A stretch of DNA of 64,000 bases from NCBI GenBank assembly GCA_902786975.1, contig CADAES010000007.1, forward strand, positions 1 to 64,000, given 5' to 3'. Below, in pieces: positions 26,415 to 34,571 of this stretch (the stretch's first letter is position 1; each line of letters starts with the position of its first letter). The DNA comes from an uncultured Ruminococcus sp. (GTDB lineage Bacteria; Bacillota; Clostridia; Oscillospirales; Ruminococcaceae). The notes under the pieces are model-generated. The model ran no database searches. It was not told where the DNA came from and saw nothing but the letters and a program-made list of their open reading frames with translations. A program made the position numbers and the translations under genes.

Positions 26415-27954
26415 GAACACACCGCACAGCGAGCAGTCTTCGTATGTGGATATCCCGCTGGCACCGCTTACGGAGGTCAAAAAAAAGAAGCCCCGCAAGC
26501 CCAGGTTTGCGCTGAGATATTATGTGTGGCTGTACTTTATGATCTTTGCGGTAGTCATACTCGTACTTATATGGCTGTTCCAGTATGTGTTCCTGGACAA
26601 GTACTATGAGTCCGCAAAGATAAGGGACATCGCCAAGGTCGCACAGAAGGTCACAGACGTTTACAACACGAGCACGCAGGAACAGGTCTGCGGAAAGCTC
26701 GCCTTTGAGAACAACCTGTGCATAGTTCTGACCGACGAGTCGGGAAACAAGATAACCGGCGCCAACAATCTCGGTATCTATTCAACTCTGTACAGAGATA
26801 TCATGGAGAACCACTCAAGGCGTATATACGAGCTTAAAGCAAAACTGATAAAAAGCTCTCACGACAGCTACAGCGAAACGGTAGACGACGAGGACACCAA
26901 CTTTCATGGGCTCATCTACTGCACCACCGTTTACAAAAAAGGCTCCGAGGGGCAGGCTTACGTGTTCATAGAAAGCTCTGTCGAGCCGATAGACGCCACG
27001 GTCAGCATAATCCGTGAGCAGCTCATCTATATCACGGTCATACTGATAGAGCTTGCGTTCATCGTAACGCTGTTCATCTCAAAGCGGATATCCAGACCTA
27101 TCACCAGCATCACCAACACCGCAAAGCGCTTTGCTGCGGGCGATTACGATATGGACTTCAAGGGCGAGGGCTATAAAGAGGTCGAGGAGCTTTCGGACGT
27201 TCTGAACAACGCAAAGAACGAGGTCAGAAAAGTATCCGACCTGCGAAAGGACCTTATCGCTAACATCTCTCACGACCTGCGGACCCCGCTTACAATGGTA
27301 AAGGCTTATGCCGAAATGATAAGGGACCTTTCGGGCGACAACCCCGAGAAGCGAAGCGAGCACATCCAGATAATCATTGACGAGGCGGACAGGCTTTCGG
27401 CGCTTGTAAACAACCTGTTGGAGCTTTCAAAGCTCGAAAGCGGGAATATGGAGCTTGAACTCAGCGACTTCTCGATAGTTGACAAACTCAATGACTGTAT
27501 GACCCGCTACACCCTGCTCATCGAGCAAAACGGCTACGATATAAAGTACGAGCCCGACGAGGACCGTATGATAACTGCCGATGTGGGCAAGCTCGACCAG
27601 GTCATCTACAATTTCATCAACAACGCCATCAACTATACCGGCGACAACAAGGTCATACGCATTCGCCAGATAAACAAGCCCGACTGTGTGCGTGTCGAGG
27701 TCGTCGATAACGGAAACGGCATATCCAAGGATATGCTCCCGCTGGTGTTTGACAGATACTACCGTGACGCAAAGGTCAAGCGTGCGATAGTCGGCACAGG
27801 CCTTGGGCTGTCTATCTGCAAGGAGATACTCAAACAGCACGGCTTCGCATTCGGCGTGTCCTCGACAGAGGGCGAAGGCTCGACCTTCTGGTTTGAAGCA
27901 CCTTACGCAAAGCAGAACAGAAAGCAGCTTTCAGACGGGAAGGATAAAAAATAG
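26398..27954 (+). CDS. HAMP-domain sensor histidine kinase
   Basis: A 518-residue membrane kinase. A cytoplasmic N-terminus (1-42, Lys/Arg-rich just before the membrane) precedes TM1 (about 43-66), an extracellular sensor domain (67-208), TM2 (209-228), HAMP (about 229-281), HisKA with His292 in NISHDLRTP, and an HATPase domain (NNAINYTG, DNGNGI, GTGLGLSICKEI). The start is TTG at 26398, inside the end of the regulator gene; AGAGGA lies 12 nt upstream. No better in-frame start exists before GTG at 26446. The ligand is unknown. Confidence 0.92.
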   Translation: MKRSSENTPHSEQSSYVDIPLAPLTEVKKKKPRKPRFALRYYVWLYFMIFAVVILVLIWLFQYVFLDKYYESAKIRDIAKVAQKVTDVYNTSTQEQVCGKLAFENNLCIVLTDESGNKITGANNLGIYSTLYRDIMENHSRRIYELKAKLIKSSHDSYSETVDDEDTNFHGLIYCTTVYKKGSEGQAYVFIESSVEPIDATVSIIREQLIYITVILIELAFIVTLFISKRISRPITSITNTAKRFAAGDYDMDFKGEGYKEVEELSDVLNNAKNEVRKVSDLRKDLIANISHDLRTPLTMVKAYAEMIRDLSGDNPEKRSEHIQIIIDEADRLSALVNNLLELSKLESGNMELELSDFSIVDKLNDCMTRYTLLIEQNGYDIKYEPDEDRMITADVGKLDQVIYNFINNAINYTGDNKVIRIRQINKPDCVRVEVVDNGNGISKDMLPLVFDRYYRDAKVKRAIVGTGLGLSICKEILKQHGFAFGVSSTEGEGSTFWFEAPYAKQNRKQLSDGKDKK

Positions 27955-27957
27955 CGG

Positions 27958-27992
27958 AAAAAGAGGTAAGATATGCGTGTCTTACCTCTTTT
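27958..27992. terminator. bidirectional terminator after the kinase gene
   Basis: AAGAGGTAAGA (27961-27971) and TCTTACCTCTT (27980-27990) form an 11-bp stem flanked by A- and T-runs. It serves the kinase gene and the convergent carboxypeptidase gene. The stem contains the same CTTACCT heptamer seen elsewhere. Confidence 0.9.
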
Positions 27993-28012
27993 GATTTTTC
28001 TGCGAATATGTG

Positions 28013-29146
28013 TCATATCCCCAGTTTGCTTTTAAGGATACTATGCACTATACGGTATCTGTCGGAGGGCTGTTTGCAGCCCATCGCCGCACAGTAGTAG
28101 GTCTTGCCGCCGTGCCTTATTACTGCGATAACGCAGTTTCCCGCATCTTCGGTCGTGCCTGTCTTGCCGCCCACCGCCTCGGGGAGATAGAACGAGCTGC
28201 CCTTATCGAGCAGGCTGTTGGTGTTTGTCCACGAAACGTACTGACCCGAAGCGAACTGCACAGACTTGAAATGAGTCGAAACTACCTGTGCGATAAGAGG
28301 CTGACCCATAGCGTACCTCGTAAGCTTAATCATATCCTCAAGCGTCGAATAGTGCCCGGCGTCGTCCCAGCCCTCGGGATTTGCAAAGTGGCTGGAGGTC
28401 ATACCCAGCTGTGCGGCAAAGCTGTTCATCATCGAAACGAACACCTCTACCGCCTGCGCATCGGTAAGCGTTTTTCCCGGGTTTGCGGCTCTTGCGACGT
28501 TTACAGCCACCGTGTACGCCGCATCGTTGCCCGACGGCAGAATCAGACCGTAAAGCAGCTGCTGTGTCGTGAGCATATTGCCCACACTAAGATTTGCAAC
28601 AGTCGAGTACGGCTTTATGAACCATATCTCGTTGCCGACCGTAAGCAGCTTGTCCGCTTCCAGATAATTAACTGCGAGCGAAGCTGTCAGCAGCTTTGTG
28701 GTGCTGGCGATAGATATCCTCTTTGATACATTTTTGCTGTAAAGATATTCGCCGTCATCGGCACAGTACAGCACTCCCGCATTATGATACGGCAGTGTGA
28801 CATCAACAGGCGTTTGCTTTTCGGTCGTGACCTTTTCGCTCTCTGTCGTGGCCTGGCTCGTTGTTGTGTCTGCACTTGTAACGGACTTTTCAGCTTCGGA
28901 AACCGTCGTTTCAGCAGTCGTCGTGAGTTCCGAAACAACGGAAGTCGTTGTCGTTTCCGTTTGCGTCTGCTCCAGCGGCTCGCTCTGACCTGCGCTTTCG
29001 GAAGCAGATGTCGTTGTCTTGACGGCAGATGTGCTTTCAGCCCTGCTGTCCGAGCCGGTTTTGGAAACGATATCGTTTCCGCAGGAAACAAGACATACAG
29101 CCGACATGATCAGGGCTGTGATAACAGATATGAATTTCTTTCTCAT
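28013..29146 (-). CDS. D-alanyl-D-alanine carboxypeptidase lipoprotein
   Basis: A 377-residue class-C low-molecular-weight PBP that trims the terminal D-Ala of peptidoglycan stem peptides. The lipobox LVSC puts the lipidated Cys at residue 22. A long Thr/Ser/Glu-rich linker (about 25-115) follows, then the peptidase S11 domain with all three motifs: STTK (SxxK), PSGND (SxN) and GGKTGTT (KTG). It should be anchored outside the membrane. GGGGAG lies before the ATG. The C-terminal beta domain of some DacF proteins seems absent. Confidence 0.93.
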   Translation of the reverse strand: MRKKFISVITALIMSAVCLVSCGNDIVSKTGSDSRAESTSAVKTTTSASESAGQSEPLEQTQTETTTTSVVSELTTTAETTVSEAEKSVTSADTTTSQATTESEKVTTEKQTPVDVTLPYHNAGVLYCADDGEYLYSKNVSKRISIASTTKLLTASLAVNYLEADKLLTVGNEIWFIKPYSTVANLSVGNMLTTQQLLYGLILPSGNDAAYTVAVNVARAANPGKTLTDAQAVEVFVSMMNSFAAQLGMTSSHFANPEGWDDAGHYSTLEDMIKLTRYAMGQPLIAQVVSTHFKSVQFASGQYVSWTNTNSLLDKGSSFYLPEAVGGKTGTTEDAGNCVIAVIRHGGKTYYCAAMGCKQPSDRYRIVHSILKSKLGI

Positions 29147-29183
29147 AGTTTTTCTCCCCTATAATACACGTTCTTCAACTTGT

Positions 29184-29212
29184 AATATAGGATACCATTA
29201 TAAGCCGTTCAA
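29184..29212 (-). promoter_or_regulatory. promoter of the carboxypeptidase gene
   Basis: On the minus strand TTGAAC (29207-29212) and TATATT (29184-29189) are 17 bp apart. Confidence 0.65.
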
Positions 29213-29260
29213 AAAAATACGATACTGAAAACAAACTGTGAACAAAATCAACAAAGGCGC

Positions 29261-29289
29261 TTGATTTTATATTTCAGATATGATACTAT
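29261..29289 (+). promoter_or_regulatory. promoter of the zinc-ribbon gene pair
   Basis: TTGATT (29261-29266) and TACTAT (29284-29289) are 17 bp apart, upstream of an AAAGGGGTG ribosome-binding site. Confidence 0.55.
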
Positions 29290-29317
29290 TAAAATATAAG
29301 ATCAAAGGGGTGAGCCT

Positions 29318-29785
29318 ATGGCAGAGATCATCAGGATAATTTACCGTGAAATGCCGATAACACAGCCTTCGGGCGATATGTGCAGGTACGACAAGCTGTA
29401 CGATATGAAGCTTGAAAACGGCAAGCCGACGCTTCGTGCGGGCAGCAGGTCATTTGACATCAGCAGCGAGGACTTTGACGGCTTTATCAGCCTTTGCGAA
29501 CAGATAAACGCCGCAGATACGATACTTTCAAACAACCCGTGGAAGATGCTCACAAGGATCGACGGCGCAGGCGCTATGGGAAACTATGTCATCGCTTTTG
29601 ACGACGGAAACGCCGCTTGTGCGGACTTCGGGCCTGCCGAGATACCTCAGCGCTTCAAGGAGCTTGAAAAAAAGTACACCCCCGCCGCAGAGCCGATAGC
29701 CGACGGTGCGTGGAAGTGCAAGTGCGGACAGGTCAACACAGGCAGATACTGCATGGATTGCGGTCTGCCCTGTACAAACAAATAG
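29318..29785 (+). CDS. unrecognised protein with C-terminal zinc ribbon
   Basis: A 155-residue soluble protein I do not recognise. The body (1-125) is mixed alpha/beta with a NYVIAFDDGNAA strand. The C-terminus (about 133-153) is a compact CKCG...CMDCG zinc ribbon. AAAGGGGTG precedes the ATG. The next gene has the same plan: a FDDG strand in the middle and a Cys4 ribbon at the end. The two are therefore probably distant paralogues in one operon. The ribbon could mediate protein or nucleic-acid contact; no function is assigned. Confidence 0.8.
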   Translation: MAEIIRIIYREMPITQPSGDMCRYDKLYDMKLENGKPTLRAGSRSFDISSEDFDGFISLCEQINAADTILSNNPWKMLTRIDGAGAMGNYVIAFDDGNAACADFGPAEIPQRFKELEKKYTPAAEPIADGAWKCKCGQVNTGRYCMDCGLPCTNK

Positions 29786-29794
29786 GAGATGAAA

Positions 29795-30343
29795 ATGCCG
29801 AACATTGTTAAACTTGAAATAACTGAGGCTCATAACCCGTACAGAACGGATAAGTTCGTTTTTGAAACTGACGGCAGCCTGGGAAAGCTGTATGCGGGAT
29901 CAAGCCCCTACCCGCTTGACGAACAGCAGGTGCAAAGGATACTTTCATTTGCACAGCAGACCGACCTTGCAGGAAAGCTGAGATATCACATGGGTCTTAT
30001 CTCCAGAGACTACTATGTGCTCACCTTCGACGACGGAACGAGCATCACCTCGACCGGCGGCGGTTTAGATATGACAAAGCTTTTAGTGCAGATGTTAAGC
30101 GAGCTTGGCGGGACTGTCAATAACGAAGAGGCCGGAAAGCAGCAGGCGGAGCCGCACATAATAAACGGACCCAACGACATAATGGCTCGGATGTGCGAAA
30201 ACGGATGGATAATCGGCGGCTTTCGCAGCGAACCGAAACCACCCGAGAAAGCCGAGGTCGAACCGTGGGACTGCCCTTGTTGCGGAATGACCGGGATAAC
30301 TGATGTGTTCTGCCACAACTGCGGAATGACTATGCCCAAATAA
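29795..30343 (+). CDS. unrecognised protein with C-terminal zinc ribbon (paralogue)
   Basis: A 182-residue soluble protein, unrecognised. It contains YVLTFDDGTSIT (matching the FDDG strand of the preceding protein) and ends with a CPCCG...CHNCG zinc ribbon. The ATG at 29795 is chosen because AGGAG is 6 nt upstream; the ATG at 29789 abuts it. It follows its neighbour by 9 nt and is surely co-transcribed. I see no membrane segment or signal peptide. Confidence 0.8.
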   Translation: MPNIVKLEITEAHNPYRTDKFVFETDGSLGKLYAGSSPYPLDEQQVQRILSFAQQTDLAGKLRYHMGLISRDYYVLTFDDGTSITSTGGGLDMTKLLVQMLSELGGTVNNEEAGKQQAEPHIINGPNDIMARMCENGWIIGGFRSEPKPPEKAEVEPWDCPCCGMTGITDVFCHNCGMTMPK

Positions 30344-30516
30344 ACCGGGGTTGTCGGTCGATAAGTCCGGATTATCACAGCATATTCGGAGAATAATTGG
30401 AAGTTCTCTCTTGAAAAGAATCTTTCTTCAAAAGGATCCTCCCCAAATGTTCTCCATTTGTGCAAATGTAATAATTCTGTAACCGCTTTTTCTACATCAA
30501 AGCGCACAAATTTATG
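30344..30516. other. intergenic DNA, no clear feature
   Basis: The spacer after the zinc-ribbon pair has no convincing ORF and only weak inverted pairings. I see no strong terminator here. Confidence 0.4.
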
Positions 30517-30545
30517 TTGCTATCATTACAAATATGTGTTATAAT
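30517..30545 (+). promoter_or_regulatory. promoter of the small conserved-type gene
   Basis: TTGCTA (30517-30522) and TATAAT (30540-30545) are 17 bp apart. Confidence 0.8.
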
Positions 30546-30595
30546 TGTTACAGAGCAAAAGCTCAAATCAAAAAACAGACAGGGGAGTAAAACTT

Positions 30596-31021
30596 ATGAA
30601 ATTTGCAGGACTGTGGAAGATAAAGGCTGCTGCGCAGTTTGACGCAGCGACACTGAAGCTTGTTGAGAAGCCGGTTGAGGATATCCTTGCTGACGAGAGC
30701 CTTGACGACGGCGAGAAGAAGATGCTCCACGCAAAGTTCCTTTTCACCGAGGACGGCTGGGTAAAGACACTTTTCCCGATCCCGGACGATATGCCCAAGG
30801 AAGAGATCGACGAGATGCTCGCATCGGGTGAGTTCGAGCTGTTTGAGAACAGCCTTGTTATCGAGAAAAAGGCTGTGAAGGAAGAGGACGGCGTTGTTAA
30901 GTTCGACTCCGGCACAAAGGGCGAGGTAATGGGCGAAGCTGTTGATCCCTGGGTAGAGATCAAGGAGAACGACGACGGCAGCATCAAGTTCTTTACCTAT
31001 ACACTTGTTAAAGCTGAATGA
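30596..31021 (+). CDS. unrecognised small acidic protein
   Basis: A 141-residue acidic, soluble protein beginning MKFAGLWKIKAAAQFD. It has beta-rich stretches (AKFLFTEDGWVKTLFPIP, SIKFFTYTLVKAE) separated by acidic helices. The GLW near the start and the alternating strands recall a small lipocalin- or calycin-like barrel, but this is a guess. The ATG at 30596 follows AGGGGAG. It has a strong promoter and its own terminator, so it is an independently expressed real gene, and the codon pattern matches its neighbours. Confidence 0.82.
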   Translation: MKFAGLWKIKAAAQFDAATLKLVEKPVEDILADESLDDGEKKMLHAKFLFTEDGWVKTLFPIPDDMPKEEIDEMLASGEFELFENSLVIEKKAVKEEDGVVKFDSGTKGEVMGEAVDPWVEIKENDDGSIKFFTYTLVKAE

Positions 31022-31042
31022 CTTTTAGGTTTAAATATCGCA

Positions 31043-31082
31043 TTAGAAAAAGACGAGGAAGGTTTCTTCCCCGTCTTTTTTG
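31043..31082. terminator. bidirectional terminator
   Basis: AAAAGACG-GGAAG pairs with CTTCC-CGTCTTTT around a short loop, with A-run and T-run flanks. It lies between the small acidic-protein gene and the convergent mrp gene. Confidence 0.9.
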
Positions 31083-31129
31083 CTTTGTGAAAAGCCGACA
31101 GTCGTAAGTTGTGCGGTCATTCCCTTTGT

Positions 31130-31966
31130 TTATTTTCCTGCAAGCTCGTCGAGCAGCTCGCCGACAGCGCCGATGTGGCAGCCCTCGCAGTTTTCTATCA
31201 GTCCCTTGTCGCAAACCTCTGCGACCCTCTGCTTCATAGGTATCTTTCCGAGTACCTTCAAGCCCTTTTCGGCAGCGATCTTGTCAATCCTGCTCTCGCC
31301 GAAGATGCTGATCTTCTTTCCGCAGTCGGGGCACTCTACATAGCTGTAATTCTCAACGATACCGAGAATAGGTATGTTCATCATCTTAGCCATGTTCATA
31401 GCCTTTTCAACTATCATCGAAACAAGATCCTGCGGCGAGGTAACTACGATTATTCCGTCAATGCGTATCGACTGGAAAACAGTCAGCGGAACGTCGCCCG
31501 TTCCCGGAGGCATATCGACGAACATAAAATCAACATCGCCCCAGATAACATCTGTCCAGAACTGAGTTACTACTCCCGCAATAACAGGTCCTCTCCAGAT
31601 AACAGGGTCTGTCTCGTTCTCGGTGAGAAGATTGAGGCTCATTACCTCGATGCCCGACTTTGTGGTAACGGGAAGCAGCCCGTCCTCATTCTGCTCGGCT
31701 CTTGTGTGGATACCGAACATCTTTGGGATAGACGGCCCCGTTATATCAGCGTCAAGTATCGCTGTCTTGTAGCCCTTCTTGTTTGAAAGCACCGCACTCA
31801 TAGCGGTAACAAGGGACTTTCCTACTCCGCCCTTTCCGCTGACGATGCCGATGACCCTCTTTATCTGCGACAGACCGTGCGGGTCGACGTGCATATCCTG
31901 CGGCTGCTGTCTTTCGCTGCAGCTGCTTGAGCAAGTTGAGCAATCGTGTGTACAACCTTCGCTCAT
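31130..31966 (-). CDS. mrp: Mrp/NBP35-family P-loop ATPase (Fe-S carrier)
   Basis: A 278-residue ParA/MinD-type ATPase of the Mrp/NBP35 family, which binds and transfers iron-sulfur clusters. An N-terminal cysteine cluster (Cys5, 9, 12, 16) resembles NBP35. The deviant Walker A is GKGGVGKS, followed by DADITGPS and FVDMPPGTGD. CPDCG near residue 215 and CEGC near the C-terminus are the bridging cysteines. CAGGAGTGG precedes the ATG. It is monocistronic with a near-perfect promoter. Its clients are unknown. Confidence 0.94.
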   Translation of the reverse strand: MSEGCTHDCSTCSSSCSERQQPQDMHVDPHGLSQIKRVIGIVSGKGGVGKSLVTAMSAVLSNKKGYKTAILDADITGPSIPKMFGIHTRAEQNEDGLLPVTTKSGIEVMSLNLLTENETDPVIWRGPVIAGVVTQFWTDVIWGDVDFMFVDMPPGTGDVPLTVFQSIRIDGIIVVTSPQDLVSMIVEKAMNMAKMMNIPILGIVENYSYVECPDCGKKISIFGESRIDKIAAEKGLKVLGKIPMKQRVAEVCDKGLIENCEGCHIGAVGELLDELAGK

Positions 31967-32001
31967 TTTTTAACCACTCCTGTTCATAAAGTACTGCTGT
32001 T

Positions 32002-32030
32002 ATTATACCACATCGGTACAGTATTGTCAA
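32002..32030 (-). promoter_or_regulatory. promoter of mrp
   Basis: On the minus strand TTGACA (32025-32030) and TATAAT (32002-32007) are 17 bp apart, a perfect consensus. Confidence 0.9.
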
Positions 32031-32083
32031 ACAGACCCTCATAAATAATATTACAATTTGTAAAAAAATTTGAGGGAAAACTA

Positions 32084-32112
32084 TTGTACTTTTAAAAAAC
32101 TTATGCTATAAT
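32084..32112 (+). promoter_or_regulatory. promoter of cdaA-cdaR
   Basis: TTGTAC (32084-32089) and TATAAT (32107-32112) are 17 bp apart, giving a leader of about 135 nt. A GGGC...GCCC-type hairpin lies near 32191-32208. Confidence 0.85.
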
Positions 32113-32253
32113 ATTGAGTGTGTAAAAATTTTGAGGCAAAATTACAGAAATTGTTAAACGGTACTTGTAACTGTTTTGTAACCTTTTGACAGGGCGTTGT
32201 CTGCCCTTTCGGGTTCTGTGATGTTATGCCTGTATGAAGTGAGGTGAACGGAT

Positions 32254-33132
32254 ATGGCGACCATAAAGAGCATACTCAATTCTGTATGGGGCGTTTTCAA
32301 AACTATCGGCATAAACGATATAGTCGATATCATAATCCTGTCATATCTGTTTTTCCATATAATGAAGCTTATTCGTGAAACGAGAGCTTTGCAGCTTGCC
32401 AAGGGCATACTGCTGCTGGTGGGCAGCTATCTGCTTGCGGTGCTGTTCAATCTTCAGACTATCAAGTTTCTGCTGAAGATATGCTTCCAGTGGGGCTTCC
32501 TTGCGATAATAATCCTGTTCCAGCCGGAGCTGAGAAGAATGCTCGAGCGAGTCGGACGTTCAAAGCTGACCGACCTTGCACTGTTCAAGCCCAGTGACGA
32601 CGAACAGGAGACGGAGCTTGTGCGAAGCGCTATCCGTGCAGTGTGCGACGCTTCGATGAAGCTTGCCAGCACAAAGACAGGTGCGCTTATAATCTTTGAG
32701 CGAAAGACAAAGCTCGGCGAACAGATAGCAACGGGAACAAGGCTCGACTGTGTTCCGTCCTCGGCTGTGCTGGGAAATATATTTGTTCCGAACACCCCGC
32801 TCCACGACGGCGCAGTAATAATCCGTGACGGAAAGATACTTGCCGCAGGCTGTTTCCTTCCCAAACCCGAAAAGGAGGAGCTTATCAACAAGCAGCTCGG
32901 CTCACGCCACAGAGCCGCTATCGGTATGAGCGAGAACTCCGATGCTATCGTTATCGTAGTTTCCGAGGAAACGGGAACTATCTCCGTTGCAGAGAACGGC
33001 GAGCTTACAAGAGGCTATGTCGAGGACACCCTCAGAAAGCTGCTTTACAACAGACTTCTGCCTGACAGGAAGGACGACTCGGGCAGAGAGACTTCTTTAG
33101 CGGGGAGGATGATGTCAAAATGGAAAAAGTAA
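32254..33132 (+). CDS. cdaA: diadenylate cyclase CdaA (c-di-AMP synthase)
   Basis: A 292-residue membrane-bound enzyme that condenses two ATP to cyclic di-AMP, controlling potassium and osmotic balance and cell-wall homeostasis. Three N-terminal membrane helices (about 21-38, 47-64, 72-90) are followed by the DAC domain with catalytic LHDGAVI (DGA at 185-187) and GSRHRAAIG (RHR at 218-220). GAGGTG and CGGAT precede the ATG. The cdaR gene overlaps its end by 13 nt. The usual third gene glmM is not adjacent. Confidence 0.97.
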   Translation: MATIKSILNSVWGVFKTIGINDIVDIIILSYLFFHIMKLIRETRALQLAKGILLLVGSYLLAVLFNLQTIKFLLKICFQWGFLAIIILFQPELRRMLERVGRSKLTDLALFKPSDDEQETELVRSAIRAVCDASMKLASTKTGALIIFERKTKLGEQIATGTRLDCVPSSAVLGNIFVPNTPLHDGAVIIRDGKILAAGCFLPKPEKEELINKQLGSRHRAAIGMSENSDAIVIVVSEETGTISVAENGELTRGYVEDTLRKLLYNRLLPDRKDDSGRETSLAGRMMSKWKK

Positions 33133-34493
33133 ACATTGTCCGTCCCGAGGAGAGAAGACGTCCGCAGGGGAACAGAAAAAAGCCCAGAAAGAAAGCTCAC
33201 GGCGCTGATTTCGCCCTGAGGATAGTTGCGGTATTCGCTGCGATACTGGTATGGTTCATACTCTCGATAACGCAGTACCCGACCATTACAAGAACGATAA
33301 ACAACATTCCCGTCAGCCTCTCGCTGGAGGACACGATAGCTAAGGAAAAGGGTCTTTCCGCACTCAACTTCAAGGACATCACAGTCGATGTCGAGATAAA
33401 GGGAATGAACTATGAGATAGGCACATATACTGCCGGCGACCTCACCGCTTCGGTGAATGTCAGCAAGGTCACCAAAGAGGGCGACTACAAGCTGGAGATA
33501 GACGTAAAGTCAAACCATTCGACAGACAGCTGTACGATAGTTTCGGTATCCCCGAGCACCGTGCCCATTACCTTTGACAGAATCACCGAAAAGAAGATAC
33601 CGCTGCAGGTCGATGCCGCAAATATCAGCCCCGCCGACGGCTTCACGCTCAAGGACGCTACCGTTACCCCCGAACAGCTCACCGTCAAGGGCGCAGAGAA
33701 CAGCCTTGAAAAGATAAACAAAGCTGTTGCAAAGATAAACAAGACACAGAAACTCAAAGAGGACACCGATATCAAGGCGGACGAGATAGTCCTCTACGAT
33801 AAGGACAACAACGTTATCAGCGACCCGAATATCACTATGGACGAGGGGCAGAACTACACCGCACACTTCGTAGTCTACAAGAAAAAGGTGCTCAAGCTCC
33901 AGGTCGCTATACAGAACGTTCCCGAAAACTTCGATGTGACTTCGCTGCCTGTGCAGTATTCACAGAATGAGATAACCATCTCGACGCCGAAGCTTGACGA
34001 CAATGACACCGAAACGGTGACTGTGGGAAGCATACCGCTTTCGTCGATAAGGCTCGGAACGGAGCAGACGTTTGATATCCCGCTTTCCGCAGGCGAGGTG
34101 AACCTCAGCGGAGAGAGCAAAGTGACCGTCAAATTCGATTCGGAGCTTTACACAGCATCAATATTCAAGGTCTCACGCATCATCACCACCAACAAGCCCG
34201 ACGGCAAAAAGGTGACCGTGGAAACGAGGTCGCTGCCGACGGTAACGATAATCGGTCCACGTGACGAGATGCAGTACATTCAGGAAAATGACCTTGTCGC
34301 AACCGTTGATATGGCTGACATTACAAGAGACGGCTCATATTCAAAGATCGCTTCAATAAGCGTTTCCGGACACAACACGATGTGGTGCTACGGTACAAAC
34401 GAGGTCCAGGTAGTCGTTTCCGATCCTGTGGAGGATTCTTCGTCCGATACGGAAGTGCAGACCCAGCAGGTAACTGTCGCCGCTGACGAATGA
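33120..34493 (+). CDS. cdaR: YbbR-domain protein CdaR, regulator of CdaA
   Basis: A 457-residue protein with one N-terminal membrane anchor (about 30-50) after a very basic start (EERRRPQGNRKKPRKK). Several extracytoplasmic YbbR-type beta repeats follow, then a Ser/Thr/Asp-rich tail. CdaR proteins bind CdaA and modulate its cyclase activity. The gene begins within the end of cdaA, downstream of GGGAGGATG, so the two are translationally coupled. A terminator follows. Confidence 0.92.
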   Translation: MEKVNIVRPEERRRPQGNRKKPRKKAHGADFALRIVAVFAAILVWFILSITQYPTITRTINNIPVSLSLEDTIAKEKGLSALNFKDITVDVEIKGMNYEIGTYTAGDLTASVNVSKVTKEGDYKLEIDVKSNHSTDSCTIVSVSPSTVPITFDRITEKKIPLQVDAANISPADGFTLKDATVTPEQLTVKGAENSLEKINKAVAKINKTQKLKEDTDIKADEIVLYDKDNNVISDPNITMDEGQNYTAHFVVYKKKVLKLQVAIQNVPENFDVTSLPVQYSQNEITISTPKLDDNDTETVTVGSIPLSSIRLGTEQTFDIPLSAGEVNLSGESKVTVKFDSELYTASIFKVSRIITTNKPDGKKVTVETRSLPTVTIIGPRDEMQYIQENDLVATVDMADITRDGSYSKIASISVSGHNTMWCYGTNEVQVVVSDPVEDSSSDTEVQTQQVTVAADE

Positions 34494-34526
34494 GAGTTCT
34501 GACAGTACCCGCATAAGCTGAAACAC

Positions 34527-34558
34527 AAGACCCGGCAAACCCTGTCGGGTCTTTTCTT
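34527..34558 (+). terminator. intrinsic terminator of cdaAR
   Basis: AAGACCCG (34527-34534) and CGGGTCTT (34546-34553) form an 8-bp stem, followed by a T-rich tract. The next gene starts 14 nt later, so some read-through is possible. Confidence 0.85.
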
Positions 34559-34571
34559 TGGAGGACAGACC

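Noticed and set aside
31109-31786. Plus-strand frame antisense to mrp
   Set aside because: No ribosome-binding site and no recognisable domain; mrp on the other strand is certain.
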